From the NCBI RefSeq assembly GCF_004217185.1, contig NZ_SHKL01000001.1, forward strand, positions 4,214,001 through 4,278,000: a DNA stretch of 64,000 nt, read 5' to 3'. Of the stretch, positions 53,028 through 62,332 are shown piece after piece (the stretch's first letter is position 1; every line of letters starts with the position of its first letter). The notes beneath the pieces are model-generated. The model made no database searches, was not told the DNA's origin, and saw only the letters and a list, made by a program, of their open reading frames with translations. Source of the stretch: Pseudonocardia sediminis (lineage in GTDB: Bacteria > Actinomycetota > Actinomycetes > Mycobacteriales > Pseudonocardiaceae). The position numbers were made by a program, and so were the translations under genes.

Positions 53028-53372
53028 TCAACGGCGTCTCGCGCGCTCCGCACGCCGCTGTCGCCGGCGGGTACGGCTCCGGCGCGCGTCCACGACCAGC
53101 AGGGTCGTCACGCCGACGCCGGCCGCGCCGGCCGCGTACGGGGCGGCGGCGCGCGCCTTCGCCACCAGCCGGGCGCGCAGCGCCGCCAGTCCCTCGACGA
53201 ACCGGTCGATGCTCTCCGACAGGTCGTCGCGCGCCTGCTCGACCTGCACGACGTGGTCGTCCTGGAGGTCCTCCACCCGCGCCCGGATCTCCCCCGGCGA
53301 CAGGTCCGTGACGTCGATGACGTGGTGACCGTCCTCGACGACCACGTCCTCCTCGCTGTGCCGACCGGCCAC
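53028..53372 (-). CDS. Small protein with coiled-coil and one hydrophobic helix
   Basis: 114 residues. A middle coiled-coil (VQVEQARDDLSESIDRFVEG) resembles the DUF3618-type membrane-associated proteins; a hydrophobic stretch APYAAGAAGVGVTTLLVV is followed by a strongly basic Arg tail. The GTG at 53372 is chosen because GGGGAGG lies 8 bases upstream. Possibly a membrane-anchored cytoplasmic protein. It lies 31 bases upstream of the SCO6745-like gene. Confidence 0.6.
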   Translation of the reverse strand: MAGRHSEEDVVVEDGHHVIDVTDLSPGEIRARVEDLQDDHVVQVEQARDDLSESIDRFVEGLAALRARLVAKARAAAPYAAGAAGVGVTTLLVVDARRSRTRRRQRRAERARRR

Positions 53373-53503
53373 CGCGCACCTCCCCGTACCCGGGGCCGGC
53401 ACCGGCGCCGTCCCACCCACCGTCCATTGAACGCCGGATCCGTACCCCCGGCACGGGAGACGGACGGTTTCCCCACGAAAAGTCGTGGTTGCATCGTGAG
53501 CAG

Positions 53504-53519
53504 TCGCGATATATCGTGA
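53504..53519. promoter_or_regulatory. Palindrome TCGCGATATATCGTGA, putative PadR operator
   Basis: Near-perfect inverted repeat around ATAT, 52-67 bases before the PadR gene start, with a further CATCGTGA half-site just upstream. PadR proteins typically bind ATAT-centred dyads in their own promoters. Confidence 0.5.
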
Positions 53520-53570
53520 TGTCACGCGAGCCGATCGACGAGGGAGGCTCACCACGAGAGGAGTACGTTC

Positions 53571-54392
53571 ATGAACTCCATGAACACACCATGGGAAGAC
53601 GGTCCCGCACGGGGACCGCACGGCCCCCACCAGCACGGACCCCACCAGTACGGACGCGGTCGCGGAGGCCGCAGGGGCCGTCCGCCGTTCGCGGCGATGG
53701 CAGCAGCGCTCGGCGAGGCTGCGATGGCGGCGGGGATGACGGCGGGGATGACGGCAGGAGAAGCGATGAGCGAGGGTCCCGACGACGACAACCGGCGCGG
53801 TCCCCGTGGTCGTGGTCACCGTAGGGGCGGCCCGCACGGCCGTGGCCGCGGTGGCCCCGGAGGCTTCGGCCCGGGCATCCCGCCCGGCCCCTTCGGCCCC
53901 GGTTTCCCGCCCGGTCCCCCGCGCGGCTTCGGCCGGCGCGGCGGGCGGCGCACGAACCGCGGTGACGTCCGCGCGGCCGTCCTCGCCGTCGTCGCCGAGA
54001 ACCCCCGGCACGGCTATGAGATCATCCAGGAGATCACCGAGCGCTCCGGCGGTCAGTGGAAGCCGAGCCCCGGCTCGGTCTACCCGACGCTGTCGCAGCT
54101 CGAGGACGAGGGACTGGTCCGGGTCGAGAAGACCGAGGGCCGACGCGTCGTGCACCTGACCGACTCCGGCACCGCCTACGTCGCCGAGCACCGCGAGGAG
54201 CTCGACGCCGTGTGGGCGTCCTTCGACGCCGAGACCGACGACGACCCGGCCGTGCTGCTCTGGCAGGAGCTCGGCCAGCTGCACGCCGCGGCCCAGCAGG
54301 TGATGTCCGCCGGCACGCCCGAGCAGATCGCGACGGCGACGGCCTCGATCACCGAGGCCCGCAAGTCGATCTACCGGCTGCTCGCCGAGTAG
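53571..54392 (+). CDS. PadR-family transcriptional regulator with long Gly/Pro/Arg N-terminus
   Basis: 273 residues. The N-terminal half is low complexity: His/Gly/Arg-rich, an Ala/Met segment (AAMAAGMTAGMTAGEAM), then Gly/Pro/Phe repeats (GPFGPGFPPGPPRGF). From about residue 128 it is a PadR winged helix: VRAAVLAVVAENPRHGYEII, KPSPGSVYPTLSQLEDEGLV, then a helical dimerisation tail. PadR proteins repress exporters or stress genes in response to phenolics or drugs. Start ATG at 53571. The extended N-terminus is unusual but resembles other actinobacterial PadR proteins. Terminated by a perfect hairpin. Confidence 0.9.
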   Translation: MNSMNTPWEDGPARGPHGPHQHGPHQYGRGRGGRRGRPPFAAMAAALGEAAMAAGMTAGMTAGEAMSEGPDDDNRRGPRGRGHRRGGPHGRGRGGPGGFGPGIPPGPFGPGFPPGPPRGFGRRGGRRTNRGDVRAAVLAVVAENPRHGYEIIQEITERSGGQWKPSPGSVYPTLSQLEDEGLVRVEKTEGRRVVHLTDSGTAYVAEHREELDAVWASFDAETDDDPAVLLWQELGQLHAAAQQVMSAGTPEQIATATASITEARKSIYRLLAE

Positions 54393-54404
54393 TCACGCAC
54401 GAAC

Positions 54405-54445
54405 GACGACGGCCCGGTCCCCCTGGGTGAGACCGGGCCGTCGTC
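54405..54445. terminator. Bidirectional terminator after the PadR gene
   Basis: Perfect 15-bp stem GACGACGGCCCGGTC with an 11-base loop, 12 bases after the padR stop and 12 bases before the stop of the convergent SCO5389-like gene. Confidence 0.9.
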
Positions 54446-54457
54446 GTCGGTACGGGG

Positions 54458-54853
54458 TCAGCAGTCGCGCAGCTCCGGGGTCTGGTTGAGCACCTGACCG
54501 CGCGGCGAGATGAACTCGCGGTAGATCTCCGAGTCCACCGCGGCCGGCGCGAACGCCGCGACGCGGTGGCAGTTCTGGAACGCCAGCACGACGCCGAAGT
54601 GCCGCTCCAGGGCCCCGCGGATCGCGTTGCTGGCCAGGGCGCGCAGCAGCTGCCCGCGCTCGGCCTCGGACGGCGGCGGGACCTCGTGCTCGCCGAACGC
54701 CGCGTCCGGGCGGTCGGTCCGGTCGGCGGCCGCGGCCGAGACGACCGTCCAGGCGTACGGCAGGGAGTCACGGACGACGGCGACGAACTGCTCGTCGTCC
54801 ATCTCGCGGCGCTGTGCGGCGTCGATGACCGCGGTGGGGACGTCGAGGGACAT
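54458..54853 (-). CDS. SCO5389-family protein
   Basis: 131 residues that I recognise as the conserved actinobacterial SCO5389 family: SLDVPTAVIDAAQRREMDDE, SLPYAWTVVS, LLRALASNAIRGALERHFGV, FQNCHRVAAF, and the strictly conserved end LNQTPELRDC. Unknown function, cytoplasmic; always paired with a P-loop ATPase, here the gene 27 bases upstream on the same strand. Confidence 0.92.
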   Translation of the reverse strand: MSLDVPTAVIDAAQRREMDDEQFVAVVRDSLPYAWTVVSAAAADRTDRPDAAFGEHEVPPPSEAERGQLLRALASNAIRGALERHFGVVLAFQNCHRVAAFAPAAVDSEIYREFISPRGQVLNQTPELRDC

Positions 54854-54880
54854 GGTGGACCTCCTGGTCGGTGGGGCGGC

Positions 54881-55849
54881 TCAGGCGCGGGACTCGACGA
54901 GCCCCGGGACGAAGTCCGGGTCGACCTGTTCGGCGAGGTCGACGCCGGTGGCGCGGTTGGCCCAGGAGTGCGCGTTGCGCAGGTGGAACGCGACCGTGTC
55001 GCGGTGGTAGGCGGCCCAGTCGCGGGTGCGGGCGTCGAGGTCGGCGAGCAGGACGTCGCAGGTGGCGGCGTTCTCCGGCTCCAGCTCGGAGACCGGGCGG
55101 GCCCGGCCGCGCTCGGCGGCACGCACCCAGGACGACTGCCCGAGCCACCCGACCATCGCGTCGCCGACCTCGGAGCGCAGGTACTCGACGTCCTCGACGC
55201 CCTCCGCTCCCGGAGCGATCTTGTTGCCGAGCACACGCAGCGCGACGTCGTGCGCGGCCGCGTGCTCGGCGTACTGCTGGTACACCCCGACGCCGCGCCG
55301 GGTCGGCTCGCAGACCAGCACCGTCAGGTCGAAGCGGGTGAACAGTCCGGAGGCGAACGCGTCGGCACCGGCGGTCATGTCGACCACGACGTACTCGCCG
55401 GGCCCGTCGACGAGGTGGTTGAGGTAGAGCTCCACCGCACCGGTCTTGGAGTGGTAGCAGGCGACGCCGATGTCGGACTCGGTGAACTCGCCGGTCACCA
55501 GGTAGCGGACGTCGCCCTCGACGCGCGAGAGGCGCTGCAGCACCGCGTCGTCCGGGGCGAGGCCCAGCATCCGCGAGCCCGGCCCGGGCGGCGTCGTCTT
55601 GATCATCTCGGCGGCGGAGCCGATCCGCGGGTTGTCGCCGCGCACGTGGTCCTTGAGCCAGGCCATGTCCCCGGCCAGCGACGGCGGGGGCGTGACGTCC
55701 GGGTCGGCCCCCAGCGCGACGCCGAGGTGCTGGTTGATGTCCGCGTCGATGCCGAGCACGGGCGCCCCGGTACCGGCGACGTGCCGGGCGAACATCGCCG
55801 CCGTCGTCGTCTTCCCGCTGCCGCCCTTGCCCACGAACGCGATCCGCAC
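54881..55849 (-). CDS. P-loop ATPase of the MinD/CooC type (SCO5388-like)
   Basis: 322 residues. Deviant Walker A FVGKGGSGKTTTAA, GIDADINQHLG as the switch region, and VVVDMTAGADAF as a later conserved element. The family (ParA/MinD/Mrp and CooC, which inserts nickel) uses ATP to drive assembly or positioning. GTG start at 55849. Forms an operon with the SCO5389-like gene; function of the pair is not established. Confidence 0.9.
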   Translation of the reverse strand: MRIAFVGKGGSGKTTTAAMFARHVAGTGAPVLGIDADINQHLGVALGADPDVTPPPSLAGDMAWLKDHVRGDNPRIGSAAEMIKTTPPGPGSRMLGLAPDDAVLQRLSRVEGDVRYLVTGEFTESDIGVACYHSKTGAVELYLNHLVDGPGEYVVVDMTAGADAFASGLFTRFDLTVLVCEPTRRGVGVYQQYAEHAAAHDVALRVLGNKIAPGAEGVEDVEYLRSEVGDAMVGWLGQSSWVRAAERGRARPVSELEPENAATCDVLLADLDARTRDWAAYHRDTVAFHLRNAHSWANRATGVDLAEQVDPDFVPGLVESRA

Positions 55850-55959
55850 CGCTTGCCCTCCGTCACTGTTCGACTACGACGGTAACGGTATCCGTTCTCA
55901 CTATCGAGTGATCCATCCGGGGGATCGCCCGGGCGATCGTCGAAGGGACCACCGGCGGA

Positions 55960-57261
55960 TCAGCGGCCGGCGACCTTCCGGCGGCGCTCCCGGGACAGGG
56001 CCTCGCGCAGCGGCGGCACGACCACGCCCTCGGCGGCCAGCGACCGCCGCGCCCGCACCCGGGCGACGAGAACGCCGACCGTGGCCAGCGCCCAGATCGG
56101 GTACTGCACCGTCCAGGCCGCCCGGAACGCCTCCGGGGTGAAACCGCCGAGCAGGCCCAGCACCGCGCCGACCCCGAGCGTGACCAGCAGCGACGCGGTG
56201 AACCCTCCGACGTTCACGATCCCGACCGCGGTCCCCCGCCGGTGCCCGGGGTTGAACGTGCGTGCGTAGTCGAACCCGACCGCCGAGCACGGCCCGTTGC
56301 AGGCCAGGACGATCACGAGCAGCACCAGCAGCCACAGCGGCGCCGGCGGCGGGAGCAGCAGCACCGCCGTCCAGGCTCCGGCCGTCACCGCGATCACGCC
56401 GAGCACCAGCCAGGACCGGCGCAGCGGGTGCCGCGCGGTGAACTCCCCGAACAGCGGCCCGGCCACCGCTCCGGCCCCGACCAGCACGGTCAGCAGGACG
56501 CTCGCCGCCGTCGGGGACATCCCCTGCCCGGCCACGAGGTACGGCACGCCCCAGAGCAGGGAGAACACCATCCCGGAGAACTGGGTCCCGGCGTGGGTCC
56601 ACAGGCCCAGGCGGGTGCCGGGTTCGCGCCAGGAGGCCTTCAGCCCGTCGATCACCTCGCGCGGGCCGGCGGCCGGTCCCGGGGCCGGGGCACCCGGCGG
56701 GCGGTCGGCGAACACCGCGGTGACCGCCACCGCGGCGACGACGCCGAGCGCGGCCGCGGACAGGAACGCCGGCGTCCACCCGGCGCCGTGCAGCACCGTG
56801 GCCAGCGGGATCGCCGAGAGCACCTGCCCGAGCTGACCGAGCAGCGCCGTCAGCTGCGTCATCAGCGGCACCCGCCGCGCCGGGAACCAGGCCGAGACGA
56901 CCGAGAGCACGCTGATGAACGTCAGCGCGTCCCCGACGCCGACCAGCACCCGCGCCGCGATCGCCAGCGGCAACGACGTCGCCAGCGCGAGCATGACCTG
57001 GGCGATCGCCATCGTCAGCGCCCCGACGAGCACGAGCCGGCGCGCGCCGAAGCGGTCGAGCAGCAGTCCGACCGGAACCTGCAGCGCGGCGTAGACCAGC
57101 AGCTGCAGCACGATGAACCCGGAGAGCACCGCCGGGGCGGCACCGAAGCGGTCGGCGGCGTCGAGGCCGGCGACGCCGAACGAGCTGCGTTGCATGACGC
57201 CCACGAGGTAGGCGAGCAGACCGGCGGACCAGACGAGATAAGCGCGACGTGACGGCGGCAT
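55960..57261 (-). CDS. MFS transporter
   Basis: 433 residues with twelve predicted membrane helices; first helices ending in LLDRFGARRLVLVGAL (the family A-motif region) and a conserved Arg-rich loop. Typical of proton-coupled uptake of organic acids or drug efflux; the substrate is not clear. The gene is divergent from the PAC2 gene. The ATG at 57259-57261 gives a normal N-terminus without a signal peptide. Confidence 0.9.
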   Translation of the reverse strand: MPPSRRAYLVWSAGLLAYLVGVMQRSSFGVAGLDAADRFGAAPAVLSGFIVLQLLVYAALQVPVGLLLDRFGARRLVLVGALTMAIAQVMLALATSLPLAIAARVLVGVGDALTFISVLSVVSAWFPARRVPLMTQLTALLGQLGQVLSAIPLATVLHGAGWTPAFLSAAALGVVAAVAVTAVFADRPPGAPAPGPAAGPREVIDGLKASWREPGTRLGLWTHAGTQFSGMVFSLLWGVPYLVAGQGMSPTAASVLLTVLVGAGAVAGPLFGEFTARHPLRRSWLVLGVIAVTAGAWTAVLLLPPPAPLWLLVLLVIVLACNGPCSAVGFDYARTFNPGHRRGTAVGIVNVGGFTASLLVTLGVGAVLGLLGGFTPEAFRAAWTVQYPIWALATVGVLVARVRARRSLAAEGVVVPPLREALSRERRRKVAGR

Positions 57262-57441
57262 AGGGGCCTCATCATCGCCCGGCCGGCGCCGGTCACGGGG
57301 ATTCTGCGGGGCGCCTCACTCTGTGATGTCCATCGGAGACTCTCGCCAGGGCCTAGGGTCGGGTGACGCCGTGGCTCGCGAGACGACCACAATCACGGCG
57401 GGCGGGAGCAGCCCTCCCGCGTCCGCAACGCACGGAGGTAC

Positions 57442-58386
57442 GTGGTGCTCGACCCCGCTCAGCTCTACGAGGTGGACCCGGACGCCCCGCACCTGCCCGA
57501 GCCGGTCCTGGTGGTGGTGCTCGACGGGTTCGTCGACGCGGGCAACGCGGGCGCGCTCGCCGTGGAGGCGCTCAAGGAGGGCCGCGAGGCCGTCCCGGTC
57601 GCCCGCTTCGACATCGACCAGCTCGTGGACTACCGCTCACGCCGCCCGCCGCTGCGCTTCGAGACCGACCACTGGGCCGGCTACACCCCGCCCGCGCTCG
57701 ACGTCGTCGCGCTCACCGACACCGGCGACACCGGTTACCTGCTGCTGTCCGGCCCGGAGCCGGACACCCAGTGGGAGCGGTTCGTCGCCGCCGTCGGCCT
57801 GCTGGTCGAGGAGTTCGGGATCCGTCTGGTGATCACCCTCGGCGGCATCCCGATGGCGGCGCCGCACACCCGTCCGATCGGGGTGACCGCGCACGCCACC
57901 CGCACCGAGCTCGTCTCCGACCACACGCCGTGGTTCACCACCGCGGAGGTGCCGGGCAGCGCGTCGGCGCTGCTGGAGTACCGGCTCGGCCAGGCCGGGC
58001 AGGACGCGATGGGCTTCGCCGTGCACGTGCCGCACTACCTGGCGCGCTCGGCCTACCCGCAGGCCGCACGGATCCTGCTCGACCACGCCGGTCTCGCGGC
58101 CGGGCTCTACCTCCCGACCGAGGAGCTCTCGAAGGCCGCCGAGCAGGCGGAGAAGGAGATCGCCGAGCAGGTCGGCGAGTCCGAGGAGGTCGGGCAGATC
58201 GTCTCGGCGCTGGAGGAGCAGTACGACCAGGTGATCGCCGCCCGCGAGGACGGCGGGCTCGGCCAGGGCCTGGGCGGCGAGCTGCCCAGCGGCGACGAGC
58301 TGGCCGCGGAGTTCGAGAAGTTCCTGTCCGACTCCGCGCAGGGCAAGCCCGAGACCGACGACCCGCCGCACGAGCCCCCGGCATAG
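57442..58386 (+). CDS. PAC2-family protein (proteasome assembly chaperone-like)
   Basis: 314 residues with PAC2 domain features: VLVVVLDGFVDAGNAGALAV, ITLGGIPMAAPHTRPIGVTA, and GSASALLEYRLGQAGQDAMG. Actinobacteria with a 20S proteasome carry one or more such genes. The C-terminus is a charged helical tail rich in Glu (TEELSKAAEQAEKEIAEQVG). Start GTG at 57442 with GGAGG upstream; a GTG one codon later is also possible. Confidence 0.9.
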   Translation: MVLDPAQLYEVDPDAPHLPEPVLVVVLDGFVDAGNAGALAVEALKEGREAVPVARFDIDQLVDYRSRRPPLRFETDHWAGYTPPALDVVALTDTGDTGYLLLSGPEPDTQWERFVAAVGLLVEEFGIRLVITLGGIPMAAPHTRPIGVTAHATRTELVSDHTPWFTTAEVPGSASALLEYRLGQAGQDAMGFAVHVPHYLARSAYPQAARILLDHAGLAAGLYLPTEELSKAAEQAEKEIAEQVGESEEVGQIVSALEEQYDQVIAAREDGGLGQGLGGELPSGDELAAEFEKFLSDSAQGKPETDDPPHEPPA

Positions 58387-58398
58387 GGCCTCCGGCCC

Positions 58399-58438
58399 GT
58401 GCGCGGATATCACTGCCCTGGCAGCGATATCCGCGCAC
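58399..58438. terminator. Bidirectional hairpin terminator between PAC2 and the E1-like gene
   Basis: GTGCGCGGATATC and GATATCCGCGCAC arms (13 bp) with an inner CTGCC/GGCAG stem, between the convergent stops of the PAC2 gene and the pyruvate dehydrogenase E1-like gene. It shares the 10-base outer arm GTGCGCGGAT with the hairpin at 10444. Confidence 0.8.
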
Positions 58439-58460
58439 GACCTGAGGCCGGGCAGGCGTC

Positions 58461-60806
58461 CTACAGCAGATCAAGCGCCGCCGAGACGACGGCGTCGGCG
58501 TCGATGCCGTGGTGGCGGTAGACCGAGGCGAGGTCGCCGGACTGCCCGAACCGCGTCACGCCCAGGTGCGTGGCCCGGACCTGGTTGACCCCGCCCAGGA
58601 ACGCGAGCGTGTGCGGGTGCCCGTCGAGCAGCGTGACCAGCGGCGACGCCCGCCGCGCCGGGAACGCGGCGTCGAGCACCCACTCCTGCGCCGGTCCGGG
58701 CACCGGGCGCCCGGCGCGGGCCTGCACGGCGTCGAAGAGCAGGCCCGGGCTGGTCACGACGACGACGTCGGCCGACGTCCCCTGCTCGGCCAGGCGGTCC
58801 GCGGCGGTGAGCGCCTCGGTGACCATCGCGCCCATCACCGCGATCGTCAGGTCCGGACGCTCGCCGGACGCACGGCGGATCGGGTACGCCCCGGCCACGA
58901 CCTGCTTGCGGCGGCGCTCCCGCGCGGCGGGATCCGACGGGATCGCGGCGAGGGCCTGCTCCACCGGCCGGGTGGACAGGCGCAGGTAGGCCGACGTCCC
59001 GTCCGGGCGCCCGAGCCGGGCCAGCGAGGCCAGCAGCGTCCACTCGACGTCGATCGCGAACGCCGGCTCGTAGGTCACGCAGCCCGGCTGCTCCAGCCCC
59101 ACCGAGGGCGTGGTGATCGACTGGTGCGCCCCGCCCTCCGCGGCCAGCGACACCCCGGACGGCGTGCCGACCAGGATCGACTGCCCACCGGCGTAGATCC
59201 CGAACGACCACGGCTCCAGCGCCCGCTCGACGAACGGGTCGTAGAGCACCCCGATCGGCAGCAGCGGCTGGCCCCAGCGCGACCACGTGGCGCCGAGCTC
59301 GCCGAGCGCACCGACCAGGTTGCCCTCGGCGATACCCAGCTCCAGGTGCTGGCCGGTGGGGCGCTCACGCCAGTGCAGGATCGTCTCCGGATCGTCGTCG
59401 AACCAGTCCTTGCGCTCGGCGGTCGACCAGACGCCGACCTTGTTCACCCAGCCGCCGAGGTTCGTCGACGACGACACGTCCGGGCACAGCGTCACCACCC
59501 GCGACGACGCCTCCGGGGCCTCTCGCGTCAGGTCGAGCAGGGCCCGGCCGAGCGCGGCCTGGGTGGTGGCGCGCCCGCTCGGGGTGCGCCCGATGTCGGT
59601 CGGCAGCGCCGCGACCTCTCCGGTGCCGTTCGGCGGGCGGGTCAGCCGCTGCGCGGTGTCGGCGCACAGCCGCCCGGCGTCGGAGTCCGGGGCGAAGCGC
59701 TGCCACGGGTCGTCGAGGGACACGCCGACGTCGGCGGAGAGCTGCTGCATCTGCGGCTCGGTGAGCAGCGAGCCGTGGTTCTGCGGGTGCCCGGCCGTGG
59801 CCAGGCCGTAGCCCTTCACCGTGTAGGCCAGGATCACCGTGGGCCGGGTGTCGTCGATCTCGCCGAAAGCGTCGCCGAGCGCGGCGATGTCGTGCCCGCC
59901 CAGGTTCCGGACGGCGGCGAGCAGCGTCTCGTCGTCCAGCCCCGACACGAGCTCGGCGAGCTTCTCGTCTCTGCCGATGCTCGTTCCGCTGTCGCTGCTC
60001 TCGGTGCCCGGCAGGCGGTCGCGCACCTCCGCGGCGTCGCAGCGCAGCAGCCGCTGGTACTCCGGGTTCTGCATGCCGTCGATCCGGGTGCGCAGCGCGT
60101 CACCGCCGGGCCGGTCGAACAGCTCGTGCAGCAGGTGCCCGTACTTGACCGTCAGCACCTGCCAGCCCGCGGCGGCGAACATCCCCTCGATCCGCGGGGC
60201 GCCGATGTTCGGCACGACCCGGTCGAGGCTCTGCCGGTTCAGGTCGACGATCCAGACGACCTCGCCCAGCTCGGAGACCATCGGGTCCAGGATCGCCTCC
60301 CAGACCGCGCCCTCGTCCAGCTCCGCGTCCCCGACCAGCGAGTACTGCCGCCCCGCGCTCACGCCACCGAACCGCGACGACACGTAGCGCCGGGCCAGCG
60401 CACCCCAGATCGGCGCGGTCGCCCCGATCCCCACCGAGCCGGTGGAGTAGTCGACCGGGTCCGGGTCCTTCGACCGCGACGGGTAGCTCTGCAGCCCGCC
60501 GAACTCGCGCAGCGTCGTCAGGTACTTCTCGTCCAGCTCGCCGAGCAGGTAGTTGATGGCGTGCAGCACCGGCGAGGCGTGCGGCTTGACCGAGACCCGG
60601 TCGCCGGAGCCCAGGTGGGAGAACCACAGCGCCGTCATGATCGTGGCCAGCGACGCGCTCGACGCCTGGTGCCCGCCGATCTTGAGCCCGCTCGGGTCCT
60701 TCCGGTTGCGGTTCGCGTGGTCGATGATCGCCGTCGAGAGCCACAGCACCCGCCGCTCGACCTCGCGCAGGACGTCGAGCTCGGTCGTGGTGGCGGCGGT
60801 GCTCAT
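58461..60806 (-). CDS. Pyruvate dehydrogenase E1-like (transketolase family) protein
   Basis: 781 residues. N-terminal TPP domain with GGHQASSASLATIMTALWFS and the GD-x-N motif VGDAELDEGAVWEAI ending in WIVDLNRQ; central domain with GIAEGNLVGALGELGATWSR; C-terminal domain (DLTIAVMGAMVTEALTAADR). It resembles the homodimeric pyruvate dehydrogenase E1 (AceE) and transketolase, but is shorter than a typical AceE of about 900 residues. No E2/E3 genes are nearby. The ATG at 60804-60806 gives MSTAATTTELD. Divergent Lrp gene with a 12-bp tandem repeat between them. Confidence 0.87.
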   Translation of the reverse strand: MSTAATTTELDVLREVERRVLWLSTAIIDHANRNRKDPSGLKIGGHQASSASLATIMTALWFSHLGSGDRVSVKPHASPVLHAINYLLGELDEKYLTTLREFGGLQSYPSRSKDPDPVDYSTGSVGIGATAPIWGALARRYVSSRFGGVSAGRQYSLVGDAELDEGAVWEAILDPMVSELGEVVWIVDLNRQSLDRVVPNIGAPRIEGMFAAAGWQVLTVKYGHLLHELFDRPGGDALRTRIDGMQNPEYQRLLRCDAAEVRDRLPGTESSDSGTSIGRDEKLAELVSGLDDETLLAAVRNLGGHDIAALGDAFGEIDDTRPTVILAYTVKGYGLATAGHPQNHGSLLTEPQMQQLSADVGVSLDDPWQRFAPDSDAGRLCADTAQRLTRPPNGTGEVAALPTDIGRTPSGRATTQAALGRALLDLTREAPEASSRVVTLCPDVSSSTNLGGWVNKVGVWSTAERKDWFDDDPETILHWRERPTGQHLELGIAEGNLVGALGELGATWSRWGQPLLPIGVLYDPFVERALEPWSFGIYAGGQSILVGTPSGVSLAAEGGAHQSITTPSVGLEQPGCVTYEPAFAIDVEWTLLASLARLGRPDGTSAYLRLSTRPVEQALAAIPSDPAARERRRKQVVAGAYPIRRASGERPDLTIAVMGAMVTEALTAADRLAEQGTSADVVVVTSPGLLFDAVQARAGRPVPGPAQEWVLDAAFPARRASPLVTLLDGHPHTLAFLGGVNQVRATHLGVTRFGQSGDLASVYRHHGIDADAVVSAALDLL

Positions 60807-60826
60807 CGTCGTGACTCCTCCGTCTC

Positions 60827-60850
60827 GGCGACGTACGCGGCGACGTACGC
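60827..60850. repeat. Two 12-bp tandem repeats, possible Lrp operator
   Basis: GGCGACGTACGC occurs twice in a row between the divergent E1-like gene and Lrp gene starts; each unit contains the palindrome CGTACG. Its position suits an autoregulatory Lrp/AsnC site. Confidence 0.4.
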
Positions 60851-60959
60851 AGGTTGCCCGATCAGCACACCATCACGAAGATCGGTGCACAAGCGGAGCC
60901 GCCGCGACCGTGCAGACTGCCCGGTCCACCCCGCTCCGACCACGACGGGAGCGCGCAGA

Positions 60960-61448
60960 GTGCACACCGATCTCGACGCCCACGACGCGCAGCTGCTGCT
61001 CGCGCTCACCGAGCACCCACGCGCCACCGTCCTCGCCCTCGCCGACCGGATCGGCCTCTCCCGCAACACCGTCCAGGCCCGCCTGGCCCGGCTCGAGCAG
61101 CGCGGCGTGCTGGGCACGTTCGAGCGGCGCATCGACCCCGCCGCGCTGGGCTACCCATTGACCGCGTTCGTGACGGTGCGGGTCGTGCAGCGCGAGCTGG
61201 CCTCGGTCGCGGCGGCGCTGGACCGGGTCCCGGAGGTGCTGGAGGTGCACGGCATGTCCGGCGAGGAGGACCTGCTGGTGCATGTCGTGGCCACCGACAC
61301 CGACGACCTCTACCGGATCGCCGGGCAGCTCCTGGCCACCGACGGCGTCGAGCGCACGACGACGTCGCTGGTCATGCGCTCGCTCGTCGGGTTCCGGACG
61401 GCGCCGCTGCTGCACCGGCTGGCGGGGGCCGACGAGACGTCGCCGTGA
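60960..61448 (+). CDS. Lrp/AsnC-family transcriptional regulator
   Basis: 162 residues. N-terminal helix-turn-helix (LLLALTEHPRATVLALADRI, GLSRNTVQARLARLEQRGVL) and C-terminal RAM ligand-binding domain (VLEVHGMSGEEDLLVHVVAT, DGVERTTTSLVMRSL). Divergent from the pyruvate dehydrogenase E1-like gene, which it likely regulates in response to an amino acid or keto acid. GTG start at 60960. Confidence 0.92.
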   Translation: MHTDLDAHDAQLLLALTEHPRATVLALADRIGLSRNTVQARLARLEQRGVLGTFERRIDPAALGYPLTAFVTVRVVQRELASVAAALDRVPEVLEVHGMSGEEDLLVHVVATDTDDLYRIAGQLLATDGVERTTTSLVMRSLVGFRTAPLLHRLAGADETSP

Positions 61449-61488
61449 CGACGCCGGGTGTTCACCCCCGACGTCCTACGGTCGTCGG

Positions 61489-62310
61489 GTGAGCTCCCCC
61501 GCACCCGCCGGCTTCAACCCGGACTTCCTCGGCGTCACGACGCCGATGCCCACACTGCCCGGCACCACGACGGTCCCGCTGACCTACACCCACTTCTCCA
61601 CGCTGCACCGCCCCGACCGGCGCCTGGCCGCCGCGACCGCCGTCGGGATCGACGGGGCCACGCTGCGCAGCGTGGAACGCGAGGACGACTGGCGTCTCGA
61701 CGAACGGATCCCCGCCGACCAACAGGCCGGCGAGGAGATCTACGCCGACAACGACCTCGACCGGGGTCACCTGGTCCGCCGCAACGACCCCGTCTGGGGG
61801 ACCCCGGCCGAGGCGGAGCAGGCCAACACCGACACGTTCTGCTTCACCAACGCCGCCCCGCAGGCCGCGGACTTCAACCAGGACAAGGAGCTGTGGGCGG
61901 GCCTGGAGGACTACCTGCTCGACAACGCCGGCGACAACGACCGCAGGCTCGTCGTGTTCACCGGCCCGGTCCTCGACGACGCCGACCCCGTCTACCGCGG
62001 GCTGGCGATCCCGCTGCGGTTCTGGAAGATCGGCGCGTTCGTCACCGGCGGGGTGCTCGGCACGACGGGGTACCTGCTCGACCAGACCGCCCAGGTCGGC
62101 GACGTCACCGGGCGGGCCGAGGGCGACCCGCCACCGCTCGGGCCCTACCGGACCTTCCAGGTCCCGGTGGCCCGGATCGGCGAGCTGACCGGACTGGAGC
62201 TGGGCCCGCTCGTCGCCGCCGACGCACTCGCCGCACCCACCCCGGCCGGGACCGGGGACCGCCGCCTCACCTCCTACGCCGACATCGTCCTGCGCCCGGC
62301 CCCGGAGTGA
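61489..62310 (+). CDS. DNA/RNA non-specific endonuclease
   Basis: 273 residues with the NUC1/Serratia-type nuclease fold: the catalytic DRGHLVRRND motif (His base, metal-binding Asn in the downstream TFCFTNAAPQ region) and a conserved FKIGAF-like core WKIGAFVTGG. Lacks a signal peptide, which is unusual for nucleases of this family; it may be intracellular or a toxin-type effector without a visible immunity gene. The GTG at 61489 is the last start in frame before the nuclease domain. Confidence 0.88.
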   Translation: MSSPAPAGFNPDFLGVTTPMPTLPGTTTVPLTYTHFSTLHRPDRRLAAATAVGIDGATLRSVEREDDWRLDERIPADQQAGEEIYADNDLDRGHLVRRNDPVWGTPAEAEQANTDTFCFTNAAPQAADFNQDKELWAGLEDYLLDNAGDNDRRLVVFTGPVLDDADPVYRGLAIPLRFWKIGAFVTGGVLGTTGYLLDQTAQVGDVTGRAEGDPPPLGPYRTFQVPVARIGELTGLELGPLVAADALAAPTPAGTGDRRLTSYADIVLRPAPE

Positions 62311-62332
62311 TCGGGTACTAGCGTGGGCTCCC

